A stretch of 64,000 nt of DNA, taken from the NCBI GenBank assembly GCA_021904315.1, contig CM038912.1:5543061-5607060 (forward strand), read 5' to 3'. The notes below the pieces were generated by a model. That model did not search any database and was not told where the DNA came from. It saw only the letters and a program-made list of their open reading frames with translations. Positions 36,401 to 49,423 of this stretch are shown piece by piece. The DNA comes from Sphagnum magellanicum (lineage: Eukaryota > Streptophyta > Sphagnopsida > Sphagnales > Sphagnaceae). How positions within the stretch are numbered: the stretch's first letter is position 1; every line of letters begins with the position of its first letter. A program made the position numbers and the translations under genes.

Positions 36401-39400
36401 CCACTTCAACCTTGCACCTTTCATAAAACTACCATAAAATAGCATCAAATTATATGAAAGTATATGTCAAGTAGCATTAGTTGGCTCTATTAAATTTATA
36501 AGAATCTAATTTTAAGAAATTAAAAGCAAATGAATTTTTTAAATAGATAAAAAATACATTTGAAATCGACTGAAAAATATGTGTTTAAACCTACTTTTTG
36601 GTTAGAAAATTAATAAAATTGATACATGTAATAAGTTAGGAAATGAAGATCAACACATGTTTTAACAAGTCATCAAAAAAAATCTATTTCCTTTTCATAA
36701 GAACTTATTTGACACCTATTTGAAACCAAAAGCCCATAATGAAAAATAAACATCAAAATCCACTTGTATTTTGAAAAACCTACTTTTACAGTTTGAAATA
36801 TGAAAATCAATTCACATTAAGGTAAACATATATCATATTTGGGTGTAGTCACTTACACATACCATAGCAAGTGTAACATTTACTTGATTTTTTCATGTTT
36901 TAAAGTTGTAATTTAATTTGATGTTGAAATTGTAAGATTTGTTTATATATTTGTATTTTTAGTATATCATGGAAACATGTGAATTAATTTGAAAATAATC
37001 CAATGAGTAAAATTTAACAAAAACATTCATTAAACACTATAATGTTTGCTTTTAGTAGTAAAAGGACTTGTAAATGGATTTGAATTTTTTGAAAATGACA
37101 TTTTTTGCCAAAATTTTAACATAAACCTTAATAAAATAGTATGAAGAATTTCTTTACAAATTTAAAGATTTTTTCAAGAATATTCCAAAAATATCTCCAA
37201 AAAAAAGTCACAAAAGTAGTAAAAAAGGGGGCAAATGTGGCTCATGTTATCGCATTTGGACCCTTTTAAGCATTGAAATGAAAACATTCAATGTTCCAAA
37301 ATTTTATAATGGGTTTATCGTTATTTTAAATCTACTTGTTCCAATTTTGACAAGGTAATCAAATTATTCACTTTATCTTGTTTACACCCTGACCAATGTA
37401 TGTACATGCAAATCACAACCTCTTCAATCATCCTTGGTATATTTCAGTAGATATTCAAATTGAAGGAGCGGATTATATTGAAGAGATTACATGGTATGGG
37501 TAGTTTTGCATTATTTTCCAAATGTCATGGGTCACATTGGATAACATTTCCATCCAAAAAGAATTCATATTTTTTTTAATGTATCATATATTATTGCCAT
37601 CTCGTTTAAATCGAATCATAGCATGCCTTCAACTAGTACAGGCTTCCTCATCACATGCACAAATACTCAAAGTCAACAACAGACTTTGGTTCCAAGTACA
37701 TACATGTGTGTTGAGATTTTAAAAAATCCTATGTAATGTTCACATAATTCTAATTTTAAGGTTTATTTTATTCTTAAAATTTTTTAACACCAATTAAACA
37801 ATATTAATATAATCAAATAGTGATTGTGAAGGCATGTGTGGTTGTGTGTTTTTACATGTGTTTGTTAGTGTTTGAAAGCCTCTTGGGTTGAAGCTCTTAT
37901 AGATGCATTACTTTCTCATGTGTGGATTTTTTATAATTTTTGAATTTGGGTAATCTTTTCTCTAGAGGTTATTTATATATGGCAACATTTAGGATGGTGA
38001 TGGCCACTTAGCAACACAATCCCAACAAGTCCTTTAAGGTACTTAATGGATTTTTTCCCTTAACAAATGTTTTGGAAATTTGTGAGCTTCTTTTTAAGTT
38101 TATTGTTTGTGCATTGTTTTCTATCATAAATGTGTGCACATTAAACTGTTGGATGATTTGAGGTTAGGGAATTTTATTTTTTTCTTCCAATCAACCAATT
38201 TTTCTAGTAATGGTGTCACTTTTAAATCTTTCAATTCAGATGTGGAACATTGATTTTGTTGAAAATGCAATAGTTATGTGCAACCAGGACATAACCATTT
38301 AGGAATAGAATGTATGTTGTTGTTCCACAATGAAGGAAGAAGTTTAATTTAATGTGGAACTTACTACTAGCATGGATATATCATTGTTTATTGAGACGGG
38401 TAACCTTAAATTGACACCAAAGAATAGCTAGTTGTTTTAAGCTTTTGATGGATTAAAGTGAATAAAATTGGATTTCTTTTGTGCTAACTTTTTTTAAAGC
38501 TATGATATTGTCATGTATGTGTGGGAAAGTGGTCTCCCCTTTGATTCATGGCATATCAAGTTTGAGTTTGCTCTAAGGCTGATTACCTAGTGGCTTCATC
38601 TTGGGACAATAAGGTAATATCTATAGTTTATTTATATTCATGGAACTTTGGGGTGTACCTTGTTATAAATCCATATGATTATGTCATAGTTTGATATGAA
38701 GGCATTTTGGTAGCTAAAATTATGAATTTTTTTCAATGCTCAAGTGTTGATGTTATATTTTGAAGTTATAATTTTGTACTATGTCATATGTAATATTGAA
38801 AGGATGTGGAATATATGCATGTGTGTTGTTGGGAAATCCAATCTACTAGCGGTATTGTTCTTAAAGTAACTATCCTACATGATCAACCAGTAAAATTCAA
38901 AGTTTTTCTTTCTAAGTTTTAAATTCATTCCAGGCAAAAGTAGCAACACATAATAATATGTGTAACATAGTCATTACCCATGGGTAATGAATGTTATAAT
39001 TGTTTGGTAAAAAGAAGAAATAGAAAAGTACTTATTCATTTTTAAAGGATTTGATCCATGTTGTTTCAATTGACAAGGATGCTTTATAAGAAGGAAGTTA
39101 TACGTCTCCCCCTTGTTTGCACTCCTAGAATTCTAGTTGCCAATAAAACATTGTATGGACCTTGTTAACATTCGTAATGAAAAACTTACAACATATTAAT
39201 TAAAGGTTTGATTGCAAATATTTTTTCATGTTCGAAATATCTTTCAATTCTTTGTAGGGAAAAAATGATGTTTTATACATGAATGGGTTGTCTTCCTTCA
39301 TTAAAAGGTTTTTTTCACAATTTAATTCAACTTTGCAAAATATTTTTAAGTGGGGAAACTTTGTAGATAATAGTTGAAATTTGTAATAAAATTAAAGACT

Positions 39401-40010
39401 CTTTATGGAGTTTAATCAACTTCTTTGGTAGAGTAGAGAATGTATTAAAATAGTGATAAAATCTTAATCAATTGAGTGATGGAAATACATTGTTTAGATG
39501 GGTGTTTTTAGAAATTAGAAGAAAAGAAGAAAAATCAAACAAAACGTTTTCAACAACAAAATCCCATCATTCAATGAAGTGGTTTGAGAGACCATTCATG
39601 TTACGTATAATCACCTCTTTCAAAATTTATCAAATAATGTTAACATTATGAAAAATTTACAAAAAGTTGGAATCACATGAAACTTTTTCAAATCAATATG
39701 TCAAGATGCAATTGAATAATGAAAATTATGATTAAACTAAAAGTTATTATTCTTTTAGTCATCATAATCATGGAATTGATAAATTGACACCATTATTCAT
39801 GATATTCATATGTTTTCAACAAGCATTATTTCAATGATGGAATAATAAAGATGAAAAATACATAACAATGATGTGAAAAACACTTGATAAATAACATCAA
39901 TCTAATGTTTCATTAAAATTACATTGAAATTTTGGCCAAGGAAGTTTGTGATGTAAGGGCACATTAGTAGGCCCAACCTTATTTTGTGTCACAAAATTTT
40001 ATTTCGGTGA
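36401..40010. other. AT-rich gene-free stretch
   Basis: No convincing gene, RNA or repeat boundary was seen. Frames of up to 66 codons are without similarity. Confidence 0.5.
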
Positions 40011-40019
40011 ACAAACAAC

Positions 40020-42100
40020 CCAAGATTTGGAAAAGATATTCAAGCCCAACTTAGTGAAAAGGATTGTTCAACAACTTCACAAAATTACATTGATACTTCA
40101 ACAAATAGTGGTGGGAGTAACCGACATTTTTTTTATGAACAAGGACATAACAAAGGGTAAAGAAATGGCAATCAAACCTTCAAATGTAATAGCAAGTTTA
40201 AAGTTATCTTCAATGTAAGAGGGGGATAACTAAGAAGCTCGAAAAAGTTCAGAATAATAGTTTAAAAAGAGGAGATTCCTTCAAATGTTGCATAGGAAGA
40301 AATTCTTTCAAAAGTTATCCAAAAGGAAATGTAGGTAGCTTGAAACTATCTGGTTAATGAAGAATTGACAATTCGCCGAGTAGAAGATATGTTGCCTAGT
40401 ACATCTTAATTTGCAAAAGAAATCATTACGTCAAAGGAGGAAGCCCCTCCAAACCAATGGGTGGTGGAGTAGGACTAGTTTGCAACACGAAAACAAGGTG
40501 GGGGAAGTGTTTCCAAAAAATTGAAAGAAGTAATTTATGTCCTCATTGCCACCAATGAACAAGTTTATGTGCATGAATTACATTATCACCTTGAAAAATG
40601 TACTAGAGAATGAAACATTAGCTTTGGATATTATGACCACCCAACTACTAATAACCAAAGAAGAAATGATGGAACTTGAAATATTTGCAAAATGAATAAA
40701 AAAGTGGGAATTGACCAAGGATTCATACATCATCCAAATGAGGCAAAAGGACAAGGAGCTGTCACATGATTCAACAAAGATGGCGAAACAATTATAGGCT
40801 CAATGAAATGAGGCAAAGAGGGGACATATTACTTTGTATGTTGAGTAAGAATGTTTAGAGGAGTTAAAAGCCACCAAGGAAGAAAATGGGGATCTAACTA
40901 AAGGAATTAGTGGAAATGAACTCACAACTTCATGGAAAAGGAAGAAAATTTCACAAAGAGATGCAAAAAATTAAGAAGTTGCATGAAGAGGAACAACATA
41001 AACTTGGAATGAAAGAAGATTATGAATTGAAAACTACACACACTTTAGGAGGAAGAAATTTTTTTGCAACATTAAATGAATGCATTAAATGAAAAAAAGA
41101 AGCCTTGACCAAAGCCTTAAATGGCCTTGAAGAGGCATATAGGAATCAAAGGAAAAAATAGCAGGAGGTAGAAGCTTGAAGGACTTCCAAAGAAATGCTT
41201 TATGATCAATAAAATATACAAGAATTAAAAAATGTTCAAACCTCAAGCATTAGTTCTAAAGATAGAGGTGCTTGATTGGGATATCCTTGCAACACATAAT
41301 GCAACCAAAGTAACATATTTGATAAGTTGGAAGGATGAAAATTAGTGGAATTGGATATTGTGTTGGATAAAACAATGGAGGACATGCATGAGTGGCATGT
41401 GGAACAAACAAAGGGGTACCATATGTATATTGACAAATTGCAATTAGGGTGAAAGAAGAGCTAACAAATGAATTAGAGGGTATTAACGATGATGATTTAC
41501 AAATCTTTAGCCAAGTCTTACCATCTATAAAAGGAACAACATGGTTGAAAGTCTCAATGGAGATTCAAACCAATGAAATCCATAGGGACACAAACTGAGC
41601 TTTGAGAATCATAGTTGGTTATGACAGATGTTGAAGTACAAACTGAGGTGGGCAATCAAGTTGGTTTGCCGAGGAGTATAGTTGGTATGTAAATAAACCC
41701 AATGGGTAAACATTTATTGAGCTTCAAGAAGCAAAGCTAGTTACCACACATGTTGAAGTGCAAATTGAGGTGAGCAATCAAGTTGGCTTGCCAAGGACTA
41801 TACAATGTATGTAAACAAATCCAAAAGTAACATCGTCAAGATGCAAGGTTATGGTCAACTTAGGAAATTACTCAATTGAAAAAAGTGATGAAGGTACGTT
41901 GATGATAGAAGAACATGAAAAAACTTTCCAACACCATGGAAGAGAAGAAAAATTGATGGAAAGGAAAAACCTGAAAATGAATAAGGAAGAGGATGAATAT
42001 GTCAAGATTCATAGATGCAATTGCCAAATTGGAATTTTGGGAACACCTACTCACCAAATTTTAACTATTTATTTCTACAATTCATTTACCTTCCCAATAA
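40020..42100 (+). pseudogene. Decayed coiled-coil coding relic, family unknown
   Basis: Several neighbouring plus-strand frames translate to Lys/Glu/Met-rich, coiled-coil-like peptides, for example EENETLALDIMTTQLLITKE-like residues near 40,600, KFHKEMQKIKKLHEEEQHKL near 40,950 and EEHEKTFQHHGREEKLMERK near 41,910. They suggest one former coding region of about 2 kb that has lost its frame. A tandem duplication lies inside it. I do not recognise the family; it could be a plant gene of repeat origin or part of a retroelement. No catalytic motif was seen. Confidence 0.5.
41627..41840 (+). repeat. 122-bp tandem duplication within the relic
   Basis: TGTTGAAGTACAAACTGAGG at 41,629 and TGTTGAAGTGCAAATTGAGG at 41,751 each begin a block that translates to VEVQ.EV.NQVGLPR. 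A weaker third copy is hinted at near 41,586 (ACACAAACTGAG). This is the pattern of a protein with internal repeats. Confidence 0.7.
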
Positions 42101-43640
42101 ATAGTTGTTGCGTTCTTACCCCTTCCATCCATTTAAGTATCACGTACTCAATGGCTCGGATAACATTATGTTACATTTCCATTGTACTACAACTACTCAT
42201 CAATCTTTGTTGCTTTAGTTTTTTTTTATTGATCTAGTGTTTCATTTTTATTGTTTTATAATCTATGACACTTCATTCTTGCAGGTCCAAATGTTATGTT
42301 CAATTATAAAACTCGCATACACACATTGTTTAAACCTACTTGGAAGACTCCATTATTCAACATAAATTGTTTTTTTTTTCTTTCTTGTTTCTCATCCACC
42401 AACACTACCATGAAAATGATAAAAATGTAATATCACACATGGAATTTTACATAATTTTGAATCACGTACAACAATATGTTTTCAAAAAAATGGTGAACCC
42501 CCTATCCTTAATTCCTTCTTCTTTTATAGACAATTATTGTCAATTTTAACTAATTACTTGACATAAATGTTCATTAATTAGGCTAACTACCAAGTCTACT
42601 AACAATTTGATTTGTTGGTCTGTTTATCGAATGCTTTAAGCAATTTAACTTGCTTACTTTTATCAACCTATTATAGTCTATGATTTGATTTGCATTTCAA
42701 CAATTAACTATATATGGAGATTGGTTTACTTGTCACTCGTTGGTTTTGGCTTGACTTATTCATCATCATTTGGCTATATTTGGGGTTCAACTTGACACTT
42801 ATTTGAGGTTTCTATGATGTAGTTCACTTTTTTATACTATTATTTGATTAGTAGAATTAAGTTACATTACACCTTCACCAACTACATTTTTTAGAAACTT
42901 TTATGAACTATTTTTTTTTTAAACTTCTTTTAGAAACATTTGTTAACTAAATTTTCTAGAATTTTAAAAACTATTCTTCAAAGATCTTTCCAAAATTTTC
43001 ATTTATTGCTTAATGCATATGATATGGAATAACTTTGTGAACAAGAATCAATGTTGTATGCTTTAAAATCTTTTACAAATGTGTGCAATTTTTGATGATG
43101 GTTCCTTCATTGCCATTTTGTTTTGTGTCTTCATCAATGTGCTTTCTTTCCTTTTTCTTTTTACATCATGCTTGTTTTCTAAAACTACACATGAAGCATT
43201 ACATTGTTGCAATGGTCTTACTAATATATTATTTTATTTTTGTAAAAGTAGAATTTTTGTAGATAGAACTTGTAAAATGAAACCATGACAATGAAGTGAA
43301 ACTAGAAAGAAAAAGAGGGGAAAAGTAAAAAAATACGAGAAAAAGAACATACCTTCACATTAAATGATTGTTGAAAATTTGAAACTTTAAGTAACAACAC
43401 AAAAAAATCTTGAAATGTTCTTTTCATTATTATTAAATGCTTGTAAACACTATTGTTGACACTAAATTAATATACATTCCATGTCACATGTTATTTCATC
43501 CTTGAGATTAATTAACAATTATCAAAATTTTCAAATCGTATTTTTTCCATACAAAACATATCGTATTTTTATGCTTACAAGCCAACGGAGTTTTTAAACA
43601 TTATCCTAAACACTAAGATAATACAAGCACTACCACCAAA
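42101..43640. other. AT-rich gene-free stretch
   Basis: No supported gene or bounded repeat. Confidence 0.45.
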
Positions 43641-43649
43641 GGTGGCATG

Positions 43650-44130
43650 GGCTTTATATTCTAAAATGTCTTTATTTCAATGTTTCACAGTTGCTTAAAT
43701 CTACAAATTCTTGTTCTTTAAAATGTTTCCATTTTGATAGCTCACATTTACGTATTGATTAAAAGCCTAAACCCTTATACCATAAAATTTCTATTCTGAT
43801 AAACTTTAATATTATAAAATTTGAAAGTTCGCAATTGCATAATCGACTAAAACTATAAACCCTAAAACTTTTCCATGGTCTTTATACTCTAATATGTTTC
43901 TATTTCAAAAACTCACGATTGCATTTTTCATTAAAACCCTAAACTTTTATGCCCTAAGATTTCACTACTGTGATAAACTTTAGAAATTGATAACCTGTAA
44001 TTGTATAGTCTTAAAACCCTGAACTTTTATATCCCTAAAATGTGTCTAACAATTCCTTCATAGTCTTGAAACCCTGAACTCTTATATCCCTGAAATGTCT
44101 CTACCTATTCTTTAAAATGTCTCTATGCAA
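43650..44130 (+). repeat. Degenerate AACCCTAAA-type tandem array
   Basis: A unit of roughly 75-110 bases containing AAAACCCTAAACTTTTATGC or close variants, followed by CCCTAAAATTTC-type and TGATAAACTTTA-type blocks, recurs about five times (near 43,765, 43,855, 43,940, 44,015 and 44,070). The CCCTAAA word is the plant telomere motif but it is spaced within longer units, so this is a minisatellite or telobox-rich array, not a telomere. It ends just before the SCO1-like pseudogene; another short CCCTAAAC cluster is at 44,547-44,570. Confidence 0.65.
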
Positions 44131-45451
44131 ATAGCTATGACAGTGCAGAGGCTGCTAAGAGCAGTGAAGAAATTGCAAAATCAGTTTGACAAGGGCCTGA
44201 AAGGAGCAGCAGAAAAATCAAGGGCTGTCCACGGTGGTGTAAGTCAGTGATATGTCCTTGATTTTCGTTCTGTGATTTTGTAGAATATGAATGCAGGTCA
44301 ATGTTGCGAATGCTGGTCGCAGATTTTCCTAAGCAAAGTTCGTGGTAGTAACGTCCGAAGCTTGAGATTCCTCGCCTGGCTTCATAAGCATAGTTATTAG
44401 GAGATATTTAGAGAGAGAGAAGCGATACAGGTCGAAGCATCAAAACTGACTTGTTTTGGTCGCTGCAAACATAGTAACTGTGCAAGCATCCCACTTCATG
44501 CTCATGAAGCTCAAACAACTGAGAATTTTGTAGGTTAGTCTTAATGCTAAACCCTAAACTCTAAACCCTCAGGATTTCTGTCTCTGTGTTCCGGTCACAC
44601 CTACGTTGGTAGTAAGGACTGTTTTTTGCATGTGAATTGTGCAGCCAGTATCATGGGCGAGTCTGGCACTTTTGGTGGTAACAGGGATTGGGCTGCTTTT
44701 GTATTGGGATCAGGAGAAAAATGGCAGCTCAAAGCTCCAATTGAAGCTTTACTACAAATTGCATATACTAGTTGTCTGCTTTATATGGGAGTTGAATTGA
44801 GGTGCATCTGGTCTGAAGGAGAGTGCTAAAATTTTGAAGGTTTGGGAAAGCAAATGAGGTATTTCAGAAAATATAGAACTGATGAGGCCTCAGTTTCCAT
44901 TCTCTGATTTACCTTCTGGGAGGCATCACAAGCAACTTAGTAGTGAAATCTCTGCCATTTCCCTCTTTCACTTTGCTGTTCAGTGTTCATTGAGTGTGAT
45001 TTCTTTGGCTGGTTTTATTGTGAGCGATCTGTCTGGTGCAGCGATGCAATCAGATGGGGCTGCTGTAGCAAGAACTGGCCCTGGGGTTGGGAAGGCTGCA
45101 ATTGGAGGTCCTTTCAATTGGTTAATCAGCATGGAAAAGAGGTGACTGATAAGGACTTTGTTGGCAAATGAACTCTCATTTACTTTGAGTTTACTTACTG
45201 CCCAGACATCTGCCCTGATGAGGTCACAAAACTTGCAGAGGCTGTTGATGAAATAGGTATGTGTTACCCTCACAGGCTAGTTGCATCTTGAATGAAGATG
45301 CTATTGAATTAATTTTTATTAGCTATGTCTCTTGAACTTGCTAGCCAACATCATGACTGACTCCTCCTGTTGCTTCTGAAAATGCACAGAAATTCAGGAC
45401 ACAGATTTTTCGAATGATTTGCCTGAACTTTTGTGCATGTTGCTATATACT

Positions 45452-45598
45452 TGTGTACACCCACTGTTGGAAGCTGACAAAGGCAGTGGGTAGTCAAGGC
45501 AGCTCATCACTTCTATTCCCAATGAAGGTGATGGTCTGACACTTAGTGAGCGACTCTCATAAGGCTATGACTGTACTCATTGCCATGCTGCCTTCAAT
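45452..45598 (+). repeat. Intronic dispersed repeat in the SCO1-like pseudogene
   Basis: Starts TGTACACCCACTGTTGGAAG and runs through AAGGTGATGGTCTGACACTT to CATTGCCATGCTGCCTTCAA. It aligns along its whole length with the minus-strand copy at 30,540-30,671 in the BAG6-like gene, in the sense orientation of both host genes. A partial copy follows at 46,183-46,262. Confidence 0.7.
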
Positions 45599-46182
45599 TT
45601 TTTTGTTGTGGAGAGTTGTGTGCAATATCAGACATGTGTTCTCCCACAGGGTCACATCAAGCTCTATTTGTGAACAGAGAAGGATATTGGTTGTTTCTTT
45701 TTGATATTTCATTGCCATCAAAATGTCTATTTCATCTAGGTAGGAGCCTGTGATGTCCACTCATAATGATGGGAATTCTTCTCGTCAAGATATGGGCTTT
45801 ACGCTGGCTTAATATTAAAGTGCAAGTTTGTAATTTCATCTTTTTCAGGTGTCAAGCTCCATTGTTTGTACAGCATGGTGGTGTGTCATGCTGGTAAACT
45901 GTATTAGCAGACACTATGTTTCAAGACAGTAAACACAGAAAGGAGTAACTCTTTGTCAAGTCTGATGATGCAGAGAAGAAGGTGGGTGAGCAAATTCTGC
46001 GAGTTTTTATCTCTATTGATCCTGAGTGTGATACAGTACAACGGATTCAAGAATATTTGATAGGTAACTTGGAATATCAGCCCCCCATTCTAGGACTCTA
46101 CTCTCTGACATGTACAGGTGGTGGACAGCCTCAGGATGTTGTACACATAGAGAACAAGCCTTGAGTAATGCTTATAGTCACT

Positions 46183-46262
46183 GCAATTCATGATGATGGT
46201 GATGATGTGATACTTTGTAATAAAAAACTACCAAGGTTATGGCTGCAGTCATTCCTGTCATG
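46183..46262 (+). repeat. Intronic dispersed repeat, partial copy
   Basis: CATGATGATGGTGATGATGT and GGTTATGGCTGCAGTCATT match the second half of the repeat at 45,452-45,598. It lies in the intron between the exon-like blocks ending 46,063 and starting 46,644. Confidence 0.5.
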
Positions 46263-46860
46263 TTTGTTTTGGTTTAGCCAGAAGTGACATAACCATTGAC
46301 TTCCAGTTATGATGGATTTTTCTCTGCAGTCTTGTAGGTGTTGGCATATAGGCTCAAGAAAATAGGTGGAGTATAATAAAATTGGAGACCATCAGAATGG
46401 GATTTGGATTGGCTGTGATGGACCACTTAGAGACTTAGTATTTGATCTGAACCAGCACTCTGGACTTGTACTATGTTACCTAGACCAGTGAGTGATTCAT
46501 GTGACAAGGATATGGGGAAGAAGAGGGGTTGTTATGCACATACTTTTGCCCAAAGTCCTGCCAACTATACTTGACTGGTTGTGTTCAGGGGCCACTTCAA
46601 TTGGTTCTTGAATTGTCAAGCATTGCTGGTGAGGTGGGTGCAGAATTTCATCCCAGATTAGTGGGACTGACTGGCAGTGTAAAAGCCATTCAAGAGGTGG
46701 CTCGTGAGTATCGTGTATATCACATGAAGACTGAAGATGAGGGCAATGACTATCTTGTTGATCACTCCATTTTCATGTATGTGCCAGGTCTACAATGTTG
46801 TTATTCGATACAATTATGCTTAGACAGGAATCATGAATTTGTGGTACTTTCTGAGTTCTA

Positions 46861-49420
46861 GCTCACTGTCTGTTAATAACTTGCTCCCAGGCCACATTGC
46901 TGAAGCACACATTTAAGTGTTTGTTTATTGTGTCAGTGTTACTCTGTTGGTCTATCAGAAGGGGGTGTGGGCTACCTTAGAGTTCCTAGTTTCTTGTAAT
47001 TATTTGTAGTTGTTCAGATGCTCTTAAGTGCAAGTGGATCCATTCATGCATAAGAATTATGCAATCAATAGTTAACCAGGCATTCATCTGAAGTGCACCT
47101 ATTGATTATGGTTTAGAGCAAGTGAAATAATTACCGGTGAACATGCCTTGCCAGAAATTGTATGATTGACAATAGCATGAACTCAGCAGATCCTCCTGAG
47201 TTTAGAGTAAGATGATATCTTGCAGGATGATGGTCAAAGAGTTTCTTATGATGGCAATGCACTATAGTGAGCTCAATAAATGGAAATTCAACGTTCCATT
47301 TCTCTCCATCATATGAAATAGAAACTGGACTCATTTATGCACTTCAAGTCTGTGTAGCTGCTTGTGATGACCATTCAAATGTGGGTCCTGGAAGTTGTGG
47401 AATAAAAACAAATGGCAGGTTGGCATGGACATTGCTTGTGAAGAGTTGAACTCCCTGAGATGAGAGAAGGAATGTCTCTCAAACCTTGCTTGCCCTGTAA
47501 GAATTCTTTCTACAGAAGGTCAGAGAAGCTGGACATCAGTATATGTGATTTTTACAGGTTAGTGCTCCTTTGCAGAAACCCATCTCTATAAGTAGAAGTA
47601 ATCCAGTTTTGTGGTTATTCTGGAAATGTATTGAGCAGCCTAAAAGAAGTTTTGCTGTTGGAAAGATCTGAAATTCTGGATGTTGCAGAACTATTGGAAG
47701 TTTTGAACAATGCCCATGTAGCAGCTCTAAAGAACTGGAGATTGGGTGCTGTGGTGAAAATAGAGGACAAATTCTAGTGAACTGGTGGATTCTGGAAAAT
47801 CTCTTGACATTGTGTGCAATCAAGTACTGGTGATAAAAGTTCTTGCTGGTGAGAGTGTCACTTTGGTAGGATTCTTTGTCTCTTTGTCATGGTTGGGCTT
47901 TGTACAGAACTATTTTGAAGTTTGTTACAGAGTTTTCACCAAACTAGAAATTTGCTCAAACTTAGGACCATGGAATCATTTACCTTGACAAGAAATCAAA
48001 TTAAAAAATTTCAGAGGATAGTTTCAGGCACTCTAGATGCATCTTATCAAGTATGTGTGAGTACTCGCAACAGTCCAAAATGTTTATACTGGCAGAAGAC
48101 AAGAACCAGGGCTGCTCTGGAAGTTGTTGACAGTCACTTCCAATGTAATTACCAGTTGATGACCCTATGAAGTGGCAGTACCTGAAGAATACCCTGGGGA
48201 AGAGGCTTAGTTGTGCTATGCTTGCTGTGGCCAGCATGCGAGTCCCCTGACTGCAAGACTTGAATCTCTTTCAGATGCCCAACCTGTGAGCATGCGACAG
48301 CTCTGAGATTGAAGGTTGGTTTGGATGATCAGACAAACAGGCCACTTGAATGCCAGTAGGTTTTTTGACTGTGACTTGGTGTTGGTTCCAAGTTGCCCAC
48401 AAACTACATGGACATGAATTGTTTTGCTTGCTGCACACCTCCCACTTTTGTCACATGGTTTTCAAAGTAAGCTTGGAACCTGGATCATACCTGGGTGTTG
48501 GATTCTTTTCAGTGTGATTGACTAATAGCACTCTGTTAACCAAAGTAAGAGAAAAGTTGCTGCTGTGATTATTGTGGCATGCTAATAGAAGTCCTGGCAC
48601 TTAGAGGAATAGGTTTTGCAAGCATTAAGAGAGAAAGTACAGAAATTGTACGGCATAGAGTGTGTGCTGCTTGTCATTATGATAACTTGTAGCATGGAGT
48701 TCTAGAGCTTCTAGTATCTGGAGTGCTTGTGTTTGGGGGTAAGGAAATGTGGCAAATTTGGGCACACATGATGAATGAACAAGGTCAACATACTTGAGAA
48801 CCTGCATAACAGCATCATGTCCTCTTCAAATTGGAGCTTGACAATTTTGGTGTTGGATGGAAAAGGCCCAGGCACTCCTTTTATTGCCATTTTCAAACTT
48901 GGGTCCTAAAGTCTAAACCAGATTGATTGCAGTAATTTTTATAATAAGTTACAAATGAAGAGAGCTCTGAAGTGCAATATCAAAATAATACTACTTAAAA
49001 CAATAATTTGGTATTTGTGTTTTGCAAATTGACAGATTCAATTACTGAACACTAACCTAGAGCAGTCACTTGTGTTTTTGAGGAATGGTTCTTGTAACAT
49101 TCTCTCCATGTCAGATTTATGGTTGATTCTATGCTCATTTTGATGCAAGCAGTGTGTATTTCTATCTATTCTAATTTAACAGTGTGGTGCAAAGCACCAA
49201 GTGCTGTCTTGAAGGAGCTCGGCAAGCTAGTAGTCTTGAAATTGTATGGTTGTTTTCGAACCACTCTACACTACATGTATTTTTGCATTAGTTTTTCACT
49301 TTTAAAATTTATATAGGCATTCTTTTCAAGAACCCGTCAACACATTACATTGCCTTATATGGAGTCCTAGTCATAAATTTATTTGATGTTACTAATTTAC
49401 TTGTTACTTTTACAATAAAC
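46861..49420 (+). other. Gene-like but unassigned sequence
   Basis: Base composition resembles the neighbouring pseudogene rather than the AT-rich flanks. Short coding-like plus-strand peptides occur (for example SYEIETGLIYALQVCVAACD near 47,310 and EILDVAELLEVLNNAHVAAL near 47,670), but none matches a family I recognise and none joins into a long frame. It may be introns, a lost 3' part of the SCO1-like locus, or a second decayed gene. Confidence 0.35.
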
Positions 49421-49423
49421 TAG

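Larger units (their letters stand above)
44137..46860 (+). pseudogene. SCO1: SCO1/HCC1-like copper-chaperone pseudogene with introns
   Basis: SCO1 proteins deliver copper to cytochrome c oxidase in the mitochondrial inner membrane. Exon-like blocks at 45042-45256, 45974-46063 and 46644-46787 have GT-AG borders and matching phases. They encode [24 protein letters not shown] (the CxxxC copper site, codons 45199-45213), FISIDPECDTV, and FHPRLVGLTG through YRVYHMKTEDE and DYLVDHSI (conserved His at 46763-46765). A possible N-terminal exon (44137-44238) ends AVHGG, like the family's GGPVSW approach. The membrane segment was not found and the last exon is unclear. One base is missing near 45,117, and TGA at 45169-45171 replaces the conserved Trp of GKW, so the copy appears inactive. 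Retained introns exclude a processed retrocopy. Confidence 0.85.

Noticed and set aside
43650-44130. Interstitial telomere tract
   Set aside because: CCCTAAA words are not directly tandem but occur once or twice per unit of about 75-110 bases.
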